Assembly: GCF_002871915.2 (NCBI RefSeq)
Contig: NZ_CP126958.1
Location: 1,798,001 to 1,862,000 of the forward strand
Length of the DNA: 64,000 nucleotides
From: Aerococcus loyolae
GTDB taxonomy: Bacteria; Bacillota; Bacilli; Lactobacillales; Aerococcaceae
Direction: 5' to 3'
Shown here: piece after piece, positions 1 through 7,966 of the stretch
Layout of the letters: each line of letters starts with the position of its first letter
Numbering within the stretch: position 1 is the stretch's first letter
The notes under the pieces: generated by a model
What the model saw: only the letters and a program-made list of their open reading frames with translations
Told to the model about the DNA's origin: nothing
Database searches by the model: none
Translations under genes and position numbers: made by a program

Positions 1-17
1 GAGAGGAAGGAAAGTCC

Positions 18-1988
18 ATGGCATTTAGTCCTGCATTCTTACAATTACTGGCCGAGAAATTTCCCAACAAGGCCGCCGCATCCACGGAAATGATTAACCT
101 AGAAGCAATCATGTCCTTGCCTAAGGGCACCGAACACTTCATGACCGACCTGCACGGCGAATTCGATGCCGTCAACCATGTGCTGCGCAACGGGTCGGGA
201 AACATCAAGGAAAAGATCAACGAAATCTTTGGTGACCGCCTGTCCTCTAAGCGTCGGGCTGAACTAGCCACCATTATCTACTACCCCGAGGAGAAACTCC
301 GGGCCTTGACCAAGGAGATGGACTCCCAAGAAGAAATTGATGAGTTCTACACCCTGACCACCAGCCGGCTAGTTGAATTGACCCAGTTTGTGGTTTCTAA
401 ATACACCCGCTCCAAGGTCCACAAGGCCATGAATCCCGATATGGCCTATATTATGGATGAATTGATCTTCAAAGACTCTATCCTCTCCAACAAGGAGCAC
501 TACTATAAGCGCATTATCCAAAGCGTGATTGCCCTGGACGAAGCGCCCCGATTAATCACCTGCCTGGCTGAATTGATCCGGGAACTGGTAGTCGACCACC
601 TCCACATCCTAGGCGATATCTATGACCGCGGCCCAGCTCCAGACCGGATCTTAGACCTCTTAATGGAGAAGCATTCCCTAGACATTGAATGGGGTAACCA
701 TGACATGATCTGGATGGGCGCCGCTTCTGGATCCAAGGTCCTCATCGCTAACGTGGTCCGGATCCAAGCCCGCTATGATAACCTTTCTGTTATCGAACAT
801 GCTTATGGAATCCCGCTCCGTCCCTTGGTCAACCTGGCTGATACGGTATACCGCCAGGCTGACTTGACCGGCTTTATGCCCAAACTGGCCCAAGACCACG
901 ACTACCACCATGATGAAGTCGAGCAATTGGCCCGGATGCAACTCGCCATGGCCATTATCCAGTTTAAGTTAGAAGCCCAGGTCATCCGCCGTCATCCTGA
1001 ATTTGGTTGTGATAACCGCCTCCTCTTGGACAAAATCGACTACCAAGCTGGGACCATCGACTGGCAGGGCAAGACCTATCCTTTGGTCAACACCTCCTTC
1101 CCAACCGTTGATCCAGAGGACCCTTATAAACTCACTGAAGACGAAGCAGCAGTGATGGAAGCCCTGCAGGCCGCCTTTCTGGATAGTGAACGCCTGCAAA
1201 AACATGTGTCCTTTTTGATCAACAAGGGCTCCATGTATAAGATTTATAACAATAATCTCATGTTCCATGGCTGTATCCCTATGAACGAGGACGGGACTTT
1301 CATGGCGGCGACTATCGACGGAGAAACCCTGGCTGGCCAGGACCTACTGGACAAGTTTGACCAGGTGGTCCGCCGTATGTATGCCAAGCGGCAAAGTGAC
1401 GAAAGCAAAAACCCCGACCTCGACTTTGCCTGGTATCTCTGGCAGGGGGAAGGCTCAGCCCTCTTTGGTAAGAAACAAATGGCTACCTTTGAACGCTACT
1501 TTATCGCGGATAAGGAAACCCACCAAGAACACCGCAACGTCTATTACTCCTGGCGCGAGGACATTGACTTTGTCCGCCGGGTCTTAGAAGAGTTCGCTAT
1601 CGACCCCGACAAGGGCCATATCATTAACGGCCACACCCCCATCAAGGCTAAAGACGGGGAAGACGCTATTAAGGCTGGTGGGAAGATGATAGTTATCGAC
1701 GGTGGTTTTGCCCGGGCCTATCAAAAGACGACCGGGCTGGGAGGCTTTACCCTACTCTATAATTCCTATGGTATGCAGCTGGTAGCCCACCACCCCTTCC
1801 ACGGCAAGGAAGACGCCATTAAGTACGAAACCGATATCGAATCGACCCGCCGTGTGGTGGACCAGGAATTAGAGCGGATTTCCGTTAGAGAAACCGATAT
1901 TGGTAAGCAGCTGACTTGCCAGGTTCAAGCCCTCAAAGCCTTAATTGAAGCCTACCAAGCTGGGGTCGTTGGGGAGAAAATCTTATAG
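18..1988 (+). CDS. fbp: Class III fructose-1,6-bisphosphatase
   Basis: Gluconeogenic phosphatase converting fructose 1,6-bisphosphate to fructose 6-phosphate in the cytoplasm. The 656-residue length fits the Firmicute-specific class III family, which is unrelated to E. coli Fbp. Metallophosphoesterase motifs are visible: DLHGEFD near residue 44, GDIYDRG near 199 and GNHDM near 228. A purine-rich ribosome site (GGAAGGAAA) sits just before the ATG, so the start is taken as complete. A strong terminator follows at 2015-2046, so the gene is probably monocistronic or the last of an operon that begins outside the window. Confidence 0.95.
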   Translation: MAFSPAFLQLLAEKFPNKAAASTEMINLEAIMSLPKGTEHFMTDLHGEFDAVNHVLRNGSGNIKEKINEIFGDRLSSKRRAELATIIYYPEEKLRALTKEMDSQEEIDEFYTLTTSRLVELTQFVVSKYTRSKVHKAMNPDMAYIMDELIFKDSILSNKEHYYKRIIQSVIALDEAPRLITCLAELIRELVVDHLHILGDIYDRGPAPDRILDLLMEKHSLDIEWGNHDMIWMGAASGSKVLIANVVRIQARYDNLSVIEHAYGIPLRPLVNLADTVYRQADLTGFMPKLAQDHDYHHDEVEQLARMQLAMAIIQFKLEAQVIRRHPEFGCDNRLLLDKIDYQAGTIDWQGKTYPLVNTSFPTVDPEDPYKLTEDEAAVMEALQAAFLDSERLQKHVSFLINKGSMYKIYNNNLMFHGCIPMNEDGTFMAATIDGETLAGQDLLDKFDQVVRRMYAKRQSDESKNPDLDFAWYLWQGEGSALFGKKQMATFERYFIADKETHQEHRNVYYSWREDIDFVRRVLEEFAIDPDKGHIINGHTPIKAKDGEDAIKAGGKMIVIDGGFARAYQKTTGLGGFTLLYNSYGMQLVAHHPFHGKEDAIKYETDIESTRRVVDQELERISVRETDIGKQLTCQVQALKALIEAYQAGVVGEKIL

Positions 1989-2014
1989 ACCTTCTGTCTA
2001 AAAATCTAGACAAC

Positions 2015-2046
2015 AAAGGGCTAGGAATTTTCCTAGCCCTTTTTAA
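2015..2046 (+). terminator. Rho-independent terminator of fbp
   Basis: A 12-bp perfect stem (AAAGGGCTAGGA at 2015-2026 pairing with 2031-2042) is followed by a T-run, 27 bases after the fbp stop codon. Confidence 0.9.
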
Positions 2047-2080
2047 AATGATGAACAATCTATCCGGAAGTGTTACTAAC

Positions 2081-2356
2081 GGTCTTGCTCCTCGATGCAC
2101 TTGTCACACTCTTTTCAAACCTGTTCCAAGCGCAGAGCAAGCGTCCGCTTCAAAAACTGGTAACGCTCAGTCTAGCTGAGCTTATTCCAGTTTTCTCCAG
2201 CGATTTCGTCCTCTATTGTGACTGTCACACTCTTTTCAAACCTGTTCCAAGCGCAGAGCAAGCGTCCGCTTCAGAAAATGGCGACACATTCTTTATAAGA
2301 ATGTTTACGCCTTTTTCTTCCAGCGGTCTTGCTCCTCGATGCACTTGTCACACTCT
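2081..2356. repeat. Two copies of a dispersed hairpin-forming intergenic repeat
   Basis: Two tandem units share the stretch CTGTTCCAAGCGCAGAGCAA and a CTTGTCACAC-type end. Copy 1 holds a nested hairpin: AAAACTGG (2153-2160) with CCAGTTTT (2187-2194), and GCTCAG (2165-2170) with CTGAGC (2176-2181). Copy 2 has ACATTCTT (2286-2293) with AAGAATGT (2297-2304). The outer parts of copy 2 are also imperfectly complementary (GCGCAGAGCAAG against CTTGCTCCTCGATGC), so the whole unit can fold as one long stem. The cluster lies between convergent genes. Related copies lie at 5028-5485. Confidence 0.85.
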
Positions 2357-2357
2357 A

Positions 2358-3290
2358 TTAGATACTTGGCATGTTGTTTAAAGCTTGACAGGCTTCTTCA
2401 ACGATGCTGTCGATGATTTCTTTGACTGGACGGATGGCAGTGATGTTACCAGCTACTTGGCCGATGGTAACGATACCCTTTTCGGTGTCACCCTTAGTAA
2501 TAGCGGTTAGTAACATTTGCAGGTTAGATTTTTCGAATTCGTCGCGGCTAGAGCCGTTATCGATTTCTTCTTGGAGTTTAGCCACCATGTCATTTTGGAT
2601 CAAACGCACAGGGGCACCAATAGACCGACCTACAACGACAGTATCGGTTAAGCCACAGTTAACGATAGCTTCCTTGTACCCTTGAGCGATTGGGGCTTCC
2701 TCACTGGCACAGAATACTGTCCCTAATTGAGCCCCTTCCCCACCAAGAGCAAAGGCTGCTGCTAAACCATGGCCATCAGCAATCCCACCAGCAATAATTA
2801 CCGGAATATCCACTGCAGCAATGACCGCACGGGCTAAAGGCATGGTAGTCACTTCACCAACGTGGCCACCGGCTTCAGTGCCTTCACAGACCACAGCATC
2901 CGCACCAGCGTCTTCCATTTTCTTGGCTTGGCGAGCGTTAGCTACAACCGGTACCACCTTAACGCCTGCTTCATGTAAAGGCGCGATGAGAGGGGCAGCA
3001 TTCCCCGCACCAGTCGTGACCACTTGAATGCCTTCGTCAATAATCACTTCCATGATTTCTTCCGTGTTGTGAGACATCAACATCAAGTTCACAGCAAAGG
3101 GCTTGTCAGTGATTTCGCGGACCGCTTTAATTTGTTCGCGCAACCAGTCTCCCTTACGGCCAGCAGTAGCAATAACCCCTAAACCGCCAGCTTCAGAAAC
3201 AGCACCGGCTAAAGGCGCTTCAGCAACCCCTGCCATGGAACCTTGGATAATCGGATACTCAATATTTAATAATTCACACACTCGGTTCAT
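2358..3290 (-). CDS. FMN-dependent FabK / nitronate monooxygenase family enzyme
   Basis: The 310-residue TIM-barrel flavoenzyme carries the family signatures IIQGSMAGVA near the N-terminus, TTGAGNA near residue 92 and EAGGHVGEVTT near 140, the last matching the catalytic-His region of FabK (enoyl-ACP reductase II). The last step of the fatty-acid elongation cycle is therefore possible. No fab genes adjoin it, so the paralogous nitronate monooxygenase function is equally possible. The stop codon lies immediately beside the hairpin repeat cluster. The family call is firm; the substrate is not. Confidence 0.8.
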   Translation of the reverse strand: MNRVCELLNIEYPIIQGSMAGVAEAPLAGAVSEAGGLGVIATAGRKGDWLREQIKAVREITDKPFAVNLMLMSHNTEEIMEVIIDEGIQVVTTGAGNAAPLIAPLHEAGVKVVPVVANARQAKKMEDAGADAVVCEGTEAGGHVGEVTTMPLARAVIAAVDIPVIIAGGIADGHGLAAAFALGGEGAQLGTVFCASEEAPIAQGYKEAIVNCGLTDTVVVGRSIGAPVRLIQNDMVAKLQEEIDNGSSRDEFEKSNLQMLLTAITKGDTEKGIVTIGQVAGNITAIRPVKEIIDSIVEEACQALNNMPSI

Positions 3291-3706
3291 GCAATCTCTC
3301 CTCTTTATGATTTTTTTCTCAACAATTTTATACGTAAAAGAAATAGTTCTAACAAGTTTATTATGTGCTTATATTCACAACTTGTAAAATGCTAAGTTTT
3401 AGACGCTGAGATAACTATATTGTTATAGGTATATTAGGAAGAGTGAGCAATGTGACTACTTCTTAGCAGTGGAAAAAGTGCTGAAGATTAAAATTTCCAA
3501 GAACCTTAGTAGTAATCTAATACCGAAAATGTCAGGCCTAGCTGTTGTTGTTTTCTTCAATGGTTCATATAATAGAGTTAAACAAGTATAGTATGTATAG
3601 TTCGGTCACATAACTTTAGTAAAAATCTATAACTGCAATTACGTTTATATAATTTAATTAAACAAACGCCTTTTAAAGCGACTTGATTCAAGGAGGATGA
3701 AATAAT
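3291..3706. other. AT-rich intergenic region, no gene seen
   Basis: About 415 bases between the divergent FabK-like gene and the small gene upstream of the Doc toxin. It must contain promoters for both directions. I see no convincing coding sequence, tRNA or strong hairpin in it. Confidence 0.6.
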
Positions 3707-3817
3707 ATGTCAAAAGTTAAAGAAGACAAGCGTGCAATACAAGAACGGCAATTGAAATTAATCAAAAAACAAATTAAACAACACAAAGATGTCTTTATAC
3801 GCTTAAAGGATAAGTAG
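3707..3817 (+). CDS. 36-residue basic protein upstream of Doc toxin, candidate antitoxin
   Basis: A short reading frame starting MSKVKEDKRAIQ with a near-perfect ribosome site (AAGGAGG at 3690-3696, ten bases upstream). It ends two bases before the Doc start, so the two are almost certainly co-transcribed. The product is highly charged and probably one amphipathic helix, much shorter than Phd antitoxins (about 70 residues). Position and spacing suggest the antidote role; the sequence alone does not prove it. Confidence 0.6.
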   Translation: MSKVKEDKRAIQERQLKLIKKQIKQHKDVFIRLKDK

Positions 3818-3819
3818 AG

Positions 3820-4194
3820 ATGAACTATATTGATATTGATTTTGCAATTAATATTCACGATTATGTAATTGATGAAATTGGCGGCTTAAAAGGTATCAAA
3901 GATTATGGTCAGTTAGAAAGTGTACTTATACATATTCAAAATGATGACTACTATCCAAGTTTCTTGGATAAATTAACCCATCTCGTTTTTTCATTAGTTA
4001 AGTTCCATATGTTTAATGACGGGAACAAACGAACCGCTATATCTCTAGGAGGATATTTTATGAACCTCAATCATTACACTTATGCGGTTGATGACTTCAT
4101 TATTGAAATGGAAGATATAGTAGTAAAAGTTGCAGAAAACTCCATAAGTAAAGATGACTTAAAAATAATCATTAAAGACATTCTTGATATCTAA
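3820..4194 (+). CDS. doc: Doc-type (Fic fold) death-on-curing toxin
   Basis: A 124-residue protein with the Fic/Doc catalytic motif HMFNDGNKRTA near residues 66-76. Doc of phage P1 phosphorylates and inactivates EF-Tu, and this short all-helical protein matches the Doc branch in length and in having D-x-N-K-R. The gene starts two bases after the 36-residue frame, the usual antitoxin-toxin order. A candidate hairpin follows the stop at 4222-4263. The family call is secure; activity against EF-Tu is inferred. Confidence 0.85.
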   Translation: MNYIDIDFAINIHDYVIDEIGGLKGIKDYGQLESVLIHIQNDDYYPSFLDKLTHLVFSLVKFHMFNDGNKRTAISLGGYFMNLNHYTYAVDDFIIEMEDIVVKVAENSISKDDLKIIIKDILDI

Positions 4195-4221
4195 GTAGCT
4201 CCCTCTTCAATCTACTAGGAA

Positions 4222-4331
4222 ATGACTCAATGAGCATGAGGTTCGCAATTCTCATTCAGTCATGCTAGGATAAAAATATAGTCGTAAAAAGACAAGTACT
4301 TGGTCAGTGGCTCGACACTTGACCCACTGAC
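4222..4331. promoter_or_regulatory. Two hairpins between doc and the PfpI gene
   Basis: Hairpin 1 pairs 4222-4234 with 4251-4263 (ATGACT and AATGAG arms with one mismatch) and may end the doc transcript, although no T-run follows. Hairpin 2 pairs GTCAGTGG (4303-4310) with CCACTGAC (4324-4331) and lies 30 bases before the PfpI start, in its probable leader. A regulatory role is inferred. Confidence 0.5.
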
Positions 4332-4361
4332 GCAAAAGACCAATAAGGAGGAAACAAACTT

Positions 4362-4874
4362 ATGGCAAAAATTGCAAGTATTATGACCGACCTCTTTGAA
4401 GATTCTGAATATACTTCCCCAAAGGAAGCCCTCGAAGCGGCAGGTCACCAAGTGGTCCCTGTCGGTTTAGAAAAAGGCGTGACCGTGACGGGTAAAAGTG
4501 ACGGGACTGAAGTAGAAATTGAAGTTGGCATTGATTCTGCTAAAGGCGAAGACTTCGATGCCCTGCTGATTCCTGGTGGCTACTCCCCAGATAAAATCCG
4601 TAAGTATGAAGATGTCTTGAACTTTGTGCGTCACTTTGCTTACAAGCATAAACCCATCTTCTCTATCTGCCATGGCCCACAACTTTTAGTTAACGCTGAC
4701 GTCTTACACGGTAAAGACATTACCGCTGTTGCCCAAGTGGCCGTTGACGTGAAGAATGCTGGTGCTAATTACTTCGATGAAGAAGTCGTTATCGACTCCT
4801 CTGGCTTAATCTCTAGCCGGACACCAGATGACCTCCCTGCCTTTAACCAAGCCATTGTTGATGCTCTAAAATAG
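4362..4874 (+). CDS. PfpI/DJ-1 family protein (putative deglycase or protease)
   Basis: A 170-residue class I glutamine amidotransferase-like protein. The nucleophile elbow is ICHGPQ, with the predicted catalytic Cys103 followed by His104, and the LLIPGGYSPDK loop near 69-79 provides the usual partner. Relatives (YhbO, PfpI, YajL) act in stress protection or protein and nucleotide deglycation; the exact reaction cannot be read from sequence. It is preceded by a strong ribosome site (AAGGAGG) and a structured leader, and followed by its own terminator, so it is monocistronic. Confidence 0.88.
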   Translation: MAKIASIMTDLFEDSEYTSPKEALEAAGHQVVPVGLEKGVTVTGKSDGTEVEIEVGIDSAKGEDFDALLIPGGYSPDKIRKYEDVLNFVRHFAYKHKPIFSICHGPQLLVNADVLHGKDITAVAQVAVDVKNAGANYFDEEVVIDSSGLISSRTPDDLPAFNQAIVDALK

Positions 4875-4884
4875 AATAAAAATA

Positions 4885-4936
4885 AAAACCAGCGCCCACC
4901 AAAGCTTACTCGAGCTCGGTGGGCGCTGGTTTTTTG
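4885..4936 (+). terminator. Rho-independent terminator of the PfpI gene
   Basis: A 14-bp stem, AACCAGCGCCCACC (4887-4900) pairing with 4918-4931, followed by six T. The sequence is related to the terminator at 12243-12300. Confidence 0.92.
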
Positions 4937-5027
4937 TTGGATATTCTAATGTGACTTTAGCTTAAGGCAAAGAGGCTAAGGCGCTCTTTTTGTGCTTGTC
5001 ACTTCTTAGTTAAAATGTGTTCCAGTC

Positions 5028-5485
5028 AGAGGACGAACGTCCGCTTCAAAAACTGGTAACGCTCAGACGAGCTGAGCTTATCCCAGTTTTCTCCAGCGAT
5101 TTCGTCCTTTTTATGACTGTCACACTCTAGTTGAGTTCGGAAGGATGAGGGGATGTCCTTTCAGAAAAGTTGAACGACCAGACAGTTGAGTTCGGGAGCC
5201 AGCCATGAAGTCACTTCAGAAAATCCCAACGCTCAGGCTAGCTGAGCTTATGGTTTTTCTTCCAGTGATTCACGTCTCTAACGGCTCCCTCACATCCTTA
5301 TAGCTGATCCTTTCATCTTTTCTTCCAAGGAATCTCCCTCTCTGACCCTTCCTCACATCCTTTTCAAACGTGTTCCAAGCGCAGAGCAAGCCTTCGCTTC
5401 AGAAAATGACGACACATTCTTTATGAGAATGTTTACGTCTTTTTCTTCCAGCGGTCTTGCTCCTCGACGCGCTTGTCACACTCTC
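5028..5485. repeat. Second cluster of the hairpin-forming intergenic repeat (about three copies)
   Basis: Copies lie at about 5028-5128 (AAAACTGG 5049-5056 pairing with CCAGTTTT 5083-5090), 5205-5300 (a divergent copy with CGCTCAG/CTGAGC arms) and 5363-5485 (ACATTCTT/AAGAATGT hairpin). Each shares the CGCTTCA and CTTCCAGCG-type arms and a TCACA-type end with the 2081-2356 cluster. The cluster again lies between convergent genes (PfpI and srlB). No coding sequence is seen here. Confidence 0.82.
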
Positions 5486-5487
5486 TA

Positions 5488-5844
5488 TTAATGAATCGTT
5501 ACTTTGGTACCAACGGTAATTTCAGGGAGTGTTTTTTCTTCCACATAGATGGTCCCAGCTAGGTCAGCGTCAGTGGAATTATCGAAACGTACGGAAATGT
5601 GACCTAAGCTAGTCAGGTTCTTCTCTACGACGCTACCAACAGCAGTGATTTTATAGTCTTGGTCATCAAAAGAGATGGTTTGCCCTGCTTCAATCGTTCC
5701 TTGGATAGGGTTAACGTCGATATTATAGCAATAATCAGCTAAGTCTGCAGGGGCGTCTTCTCCAAAGAGGATGATCATGTTTTCACTTTTGAATAATTCA
5801 GCATCGGCACCAATATTTTTTACTTCTGTTTGATAAATAGTCAT
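5488..5844 (-). CDS. srlB: Glucitol/sorbitol PTS EIIA component
   Basis: A 118-residue glucitol-family EIIA. The predicted phosphorylated residue is His82 in SLGHISVRF; it accepts phosphate from HPr and passes it to the EIIB domain of SrlE. It is the last gene of the glucitol operon, 50 bases after srlE, and is encoded separately as in other glucitol systems. The cytoplasmic product shows no membrane segment. Confidence 0.92.
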   Translation of the reverse strand: MTIYQTEVKNIGADAELFKSENMIILFGEDAPADLADYCYNIDVNPIQGTIEAGQTISFDDQDYKITAVGSVVEKNLTSLGHISVRFDNSTDADLAGTIYVEEKTLPEITVGTKVTIH

Positions 5845-5894
5845 CGTAGATTTCCTTTCTGTACTTTTCTTTGATTAGAGCATTACTATCATAA

Positions 5895-6914
5895 TTAGCT
5901 ATAGAGACCAATACTTGCTAGCCAGGCCACTAAGACACGAGGCACCCCGTTTAGGAAACGAGAATAAAGGATAGCTGGCACTCCGACTTCAACGGTTTCA
6001 GAAGAAGCTTCTGCTAAACCTAAACCAACCGGGATGAAGTCACAACCGTTTTGGGTATTGATGGCAAATAGAGCAGGTAAAGCCAGGTGTGGGGGAATAT
6101 TTCCCTTACCAATTTCAACCCCGATCAAGGTACCAACGATTTGGCTGATCACCGCACCAGGTCCTAGTAAAGGTGATAAGAATGGTAGGGAGCAGACAAA
6201 ACCAATAACCACTAGACCGAGTCCATTACCAGCCAATGGGGTTAAGGCCCGGGCGATCCAGTCACCAACCCCTGATCCTTGGATAAGTCCAATTAATAGG
6301 GAAACAAAGGCCATGAAAGGAATCACGGTATGTAACATGGTTTCAATCGCTTCACGGGCGGCTTGGTTGAAGACAGCAACAATTTTACCAGCGCCCATAC
6401 CGATTTTAGCGATAAAGCTAGGATTTTCAGTTTGTTCGGTAATTTTCTTAGAGGTGTCATAGCTGGCCTTGTCAGCTTTGTCGTCCGCTTGACTAGCAGT
6501 TTCACTAGCAGCTACCGCACTTACTGGCTCTTCACTGCCGTCTGCCAAAGCAATTTGATTGACGCCAACATTAGACACATAGATGTCTTCAGTGATGTAT
6601 TGAGCTAAGGGGCCGGACTTACCGGTAGCGATAATATTTACCGTAGGAATCCCTTTCTTAGGATAGATCCCGCAACGAAGCGTTCCCCCACAGTCAATAA
6701 TCGCTAAGGCAATTTCTTCATCAGGAATGGAAGTTTTAAAGCCATTCACAGCTTCCATACCAGAAAGTTCTTCAATGCGGTCCACAATGGCTGGACGTTC
6801 ACCGCCACCCACCACATAAATGAATTTGTGTTTTTCTTCTGTCGGGGTAATCACTAGGGGACCACCAAAGCCGCCTGACCCTTTAACAATTTTTATGCTT
6901 TTATATTCACTCAT
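5895..6914 (-). CDS. srlE: Glucitol/sorbitol PTS EIIB with N-terminal half of EIIC
   Basis: A 339-residue fusion. Residues 1 to about 125 form the EIIB domain, with the phosphocysteine candidate Cys75 in [14 protein letters not shown] (Cys81 is the second cysteine). A variable linker leads to a membrane EIIC part with several hydrophobic segments and the [19 protein letters not shown] loop. Glucitol permeases split EIIC between SrlA and SrlE, and both are present here, 11 bases apart. Together they import sorbitol as sorbitol 6-phosphate. Confidence 0.93.
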   Translation of the reverse strand: MSEYKSIKIVKGSGGFGGPLVITPTEEKHKFIYVVGGGERPAIVDRIEELSGMEAVNGFKTSIPDEEIALAIIDCGGTLRCGIYPKKGIPTVNIIATGKSGPLAQYITEDIYVSNVGVNQIALADGSEEPVSAVAASETASQADDKADKASYDTSKKITEQTENPSFIAKIGMGAGKIVAVFNQAAREAIETMLHTVIPFMAFVSLLIGLIQGSGVGDWIARALTPLAGNGLGLVVIGFVCSLPFLSPLLGPGAVISQIVGTLIGVEIGKGNIPPHLALPALFAINTQNGCDFIPVGLGLAEASSETVEVGVPAILYSRFLNGVPRVLVAWLASIGLYS

Positions 6915-6925
6915 GATAATTCTCC

Positions 6926-7480
6926 TTAATTAATGTCCGCATCAACGGTTTTTGAAAGGGTAATTCCTTGTTGTTTACATACCCGAGCGGTGATAAAGTC
7001 AGTCACCCAACCACCAACAAAGTTCATCACTAACCCTACTAAGAGGTAGCGAATCGCTAGTTCCATTTGGTTGAGGCCGAGCGCTTCAATCCCTTGAGCA
7101 ATCCCTAACCAAACGAATAATTCACCAGGGTTAATATGTGGGAAGACCCCGTTGGAGGTATGGCAGAATTGCATTTGCGCAGCAATGTAGCCGGGTTTAT
7201 AGAATTCAGGCAGGAAACGTCCCATAGTCATTGACATCGGATTACCTAACATAAAGGCAGAAACAAAGGGTAAGATCATGTAACGGGTAAAGACATTTTT
7301 GGAAGCGACCCGGGCTAAACTAGTTACCCGTTCTTCCCCTAAAAGATTAATAATAGCATTCATGGCAACCATTAACATCAATACCAGAGGAACAATGGAT
7401 CCCATCCAGGCAATGAAGTTATCGGCACCGGTTTGGAAGAGGTTCATAAACCCTTCCGCAAATTTAACAATATATTCCAT
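6926..7480 (-). CDS. srlA: Glucitol/sorbitol PTS EIIC2 component
   Basis: A 184-residue integral membrane protein with about four hydrophobic segments and the family stretch [15 protein letters not shown]. It is one part of the split sorbitol permease; its partner SrlE follows directly. It begins four bases after gutM ends, indicating translational coupling within one mRNA from the promoter near 10,700. Confidence 0.93.
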   Translation of the reverse strand: MEYIVKFAEGFMNLFQTGADNFIAWMGSIVPLVLMLMVAMNAIINLLGEERVTSLARVASKNVFTRYMILPFVSAFMLGNPMSMTMGRFLPEFYKPGYIAAQMQFCHTSNGVFPHINPGELFVWLGIAQGIEALGLNQMELAIRYLLVGLVMNFVGGWVTDFITARVCKQQGITLSKTVDADIN

Positions 7481-7483
7481 TTT

Positions 7484-7966
7484 TTATCCACGTCCTTTAA
7501 CTTTATTTGACAGTGTATATTTCATCTGTGTAGCCAAATTACCTAATTGTTGGAAGGTGGATTGTGGTTTTTCTTCTTTGTAGTCACCGATTTCCACACG
7601 AATATAGACTTCGCGGGCGTCTTCCATAGCAATTTGGGTGAGTTTATTTTCTTTCTGTACTAGGGGATGCTTGCGATCGATCAGATAGAGATCCTGCCCG
7701 ATATATTGGGGGAGACGCTTGAACTTGGCTAATACGGTCACCCCTTGCATCTTATAAGCATCGAGGATTTTAGCTTGGTCATTGACTGCAAACATCACAA
7801 TCGTCCCTTGGCGAAGCTTGCCTGCCCGTCTACCGATGGCCACTTTGCCTTGTTTGCGCAAATTTTGGTAGACTTGGTTAAAGTGTTTGATCTGTAGGAA
7901 ACCAAGAAAGGCCTGGCCTAAGTAGGCAAGTAGGGCCATCCCACCAAATACGATCATAAAGCTCAC
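7484..7966 (-). CDS. gutM: Glucitol operon activator protein GutM
   Basis: A 160-residue protein with one N-terminal membrane segment (about residues 3-24) and a basic soluble part (HFNQVYQNLRKQGKVAIGRR) typical of GutM. In enteric bacteria GutM activates the gut operon; in Gram-positive operons it occurs beside a PRD regulator, as here. Its start overlaps the regulator stop by four bases. Confidence 0.88.
   Translation of the reverse strand: MSFMIVFGGMALLAYLGQAFLGFLQIKHFNQVYQNLRKQGKVAIGRRAGKLRQGTIVMFAVNDQAKILDAYKMQGVTVLAKFKRLPQYIGQDLYLIDRKHPLVQKENKLTQIAMEDAREVYIRVEIGDYKEEKPQSTFQQLGNLATQMKYTLSNKVKGRG

Noticed and set aside
1357..1587. Alternative-frame frames inside fbp and other GC-rich genes
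   Set aside because: They lie wholly within well-supported genes, lack ribosome sites and give low-complexity products; they are byproducts of codon bias.
2081..2356. Possible CRISPR array from the tandem repeated sequence
   Set aside because: There are only two units per direction, they differ internally, are self-complementary over the whole length and have no regular spacers.
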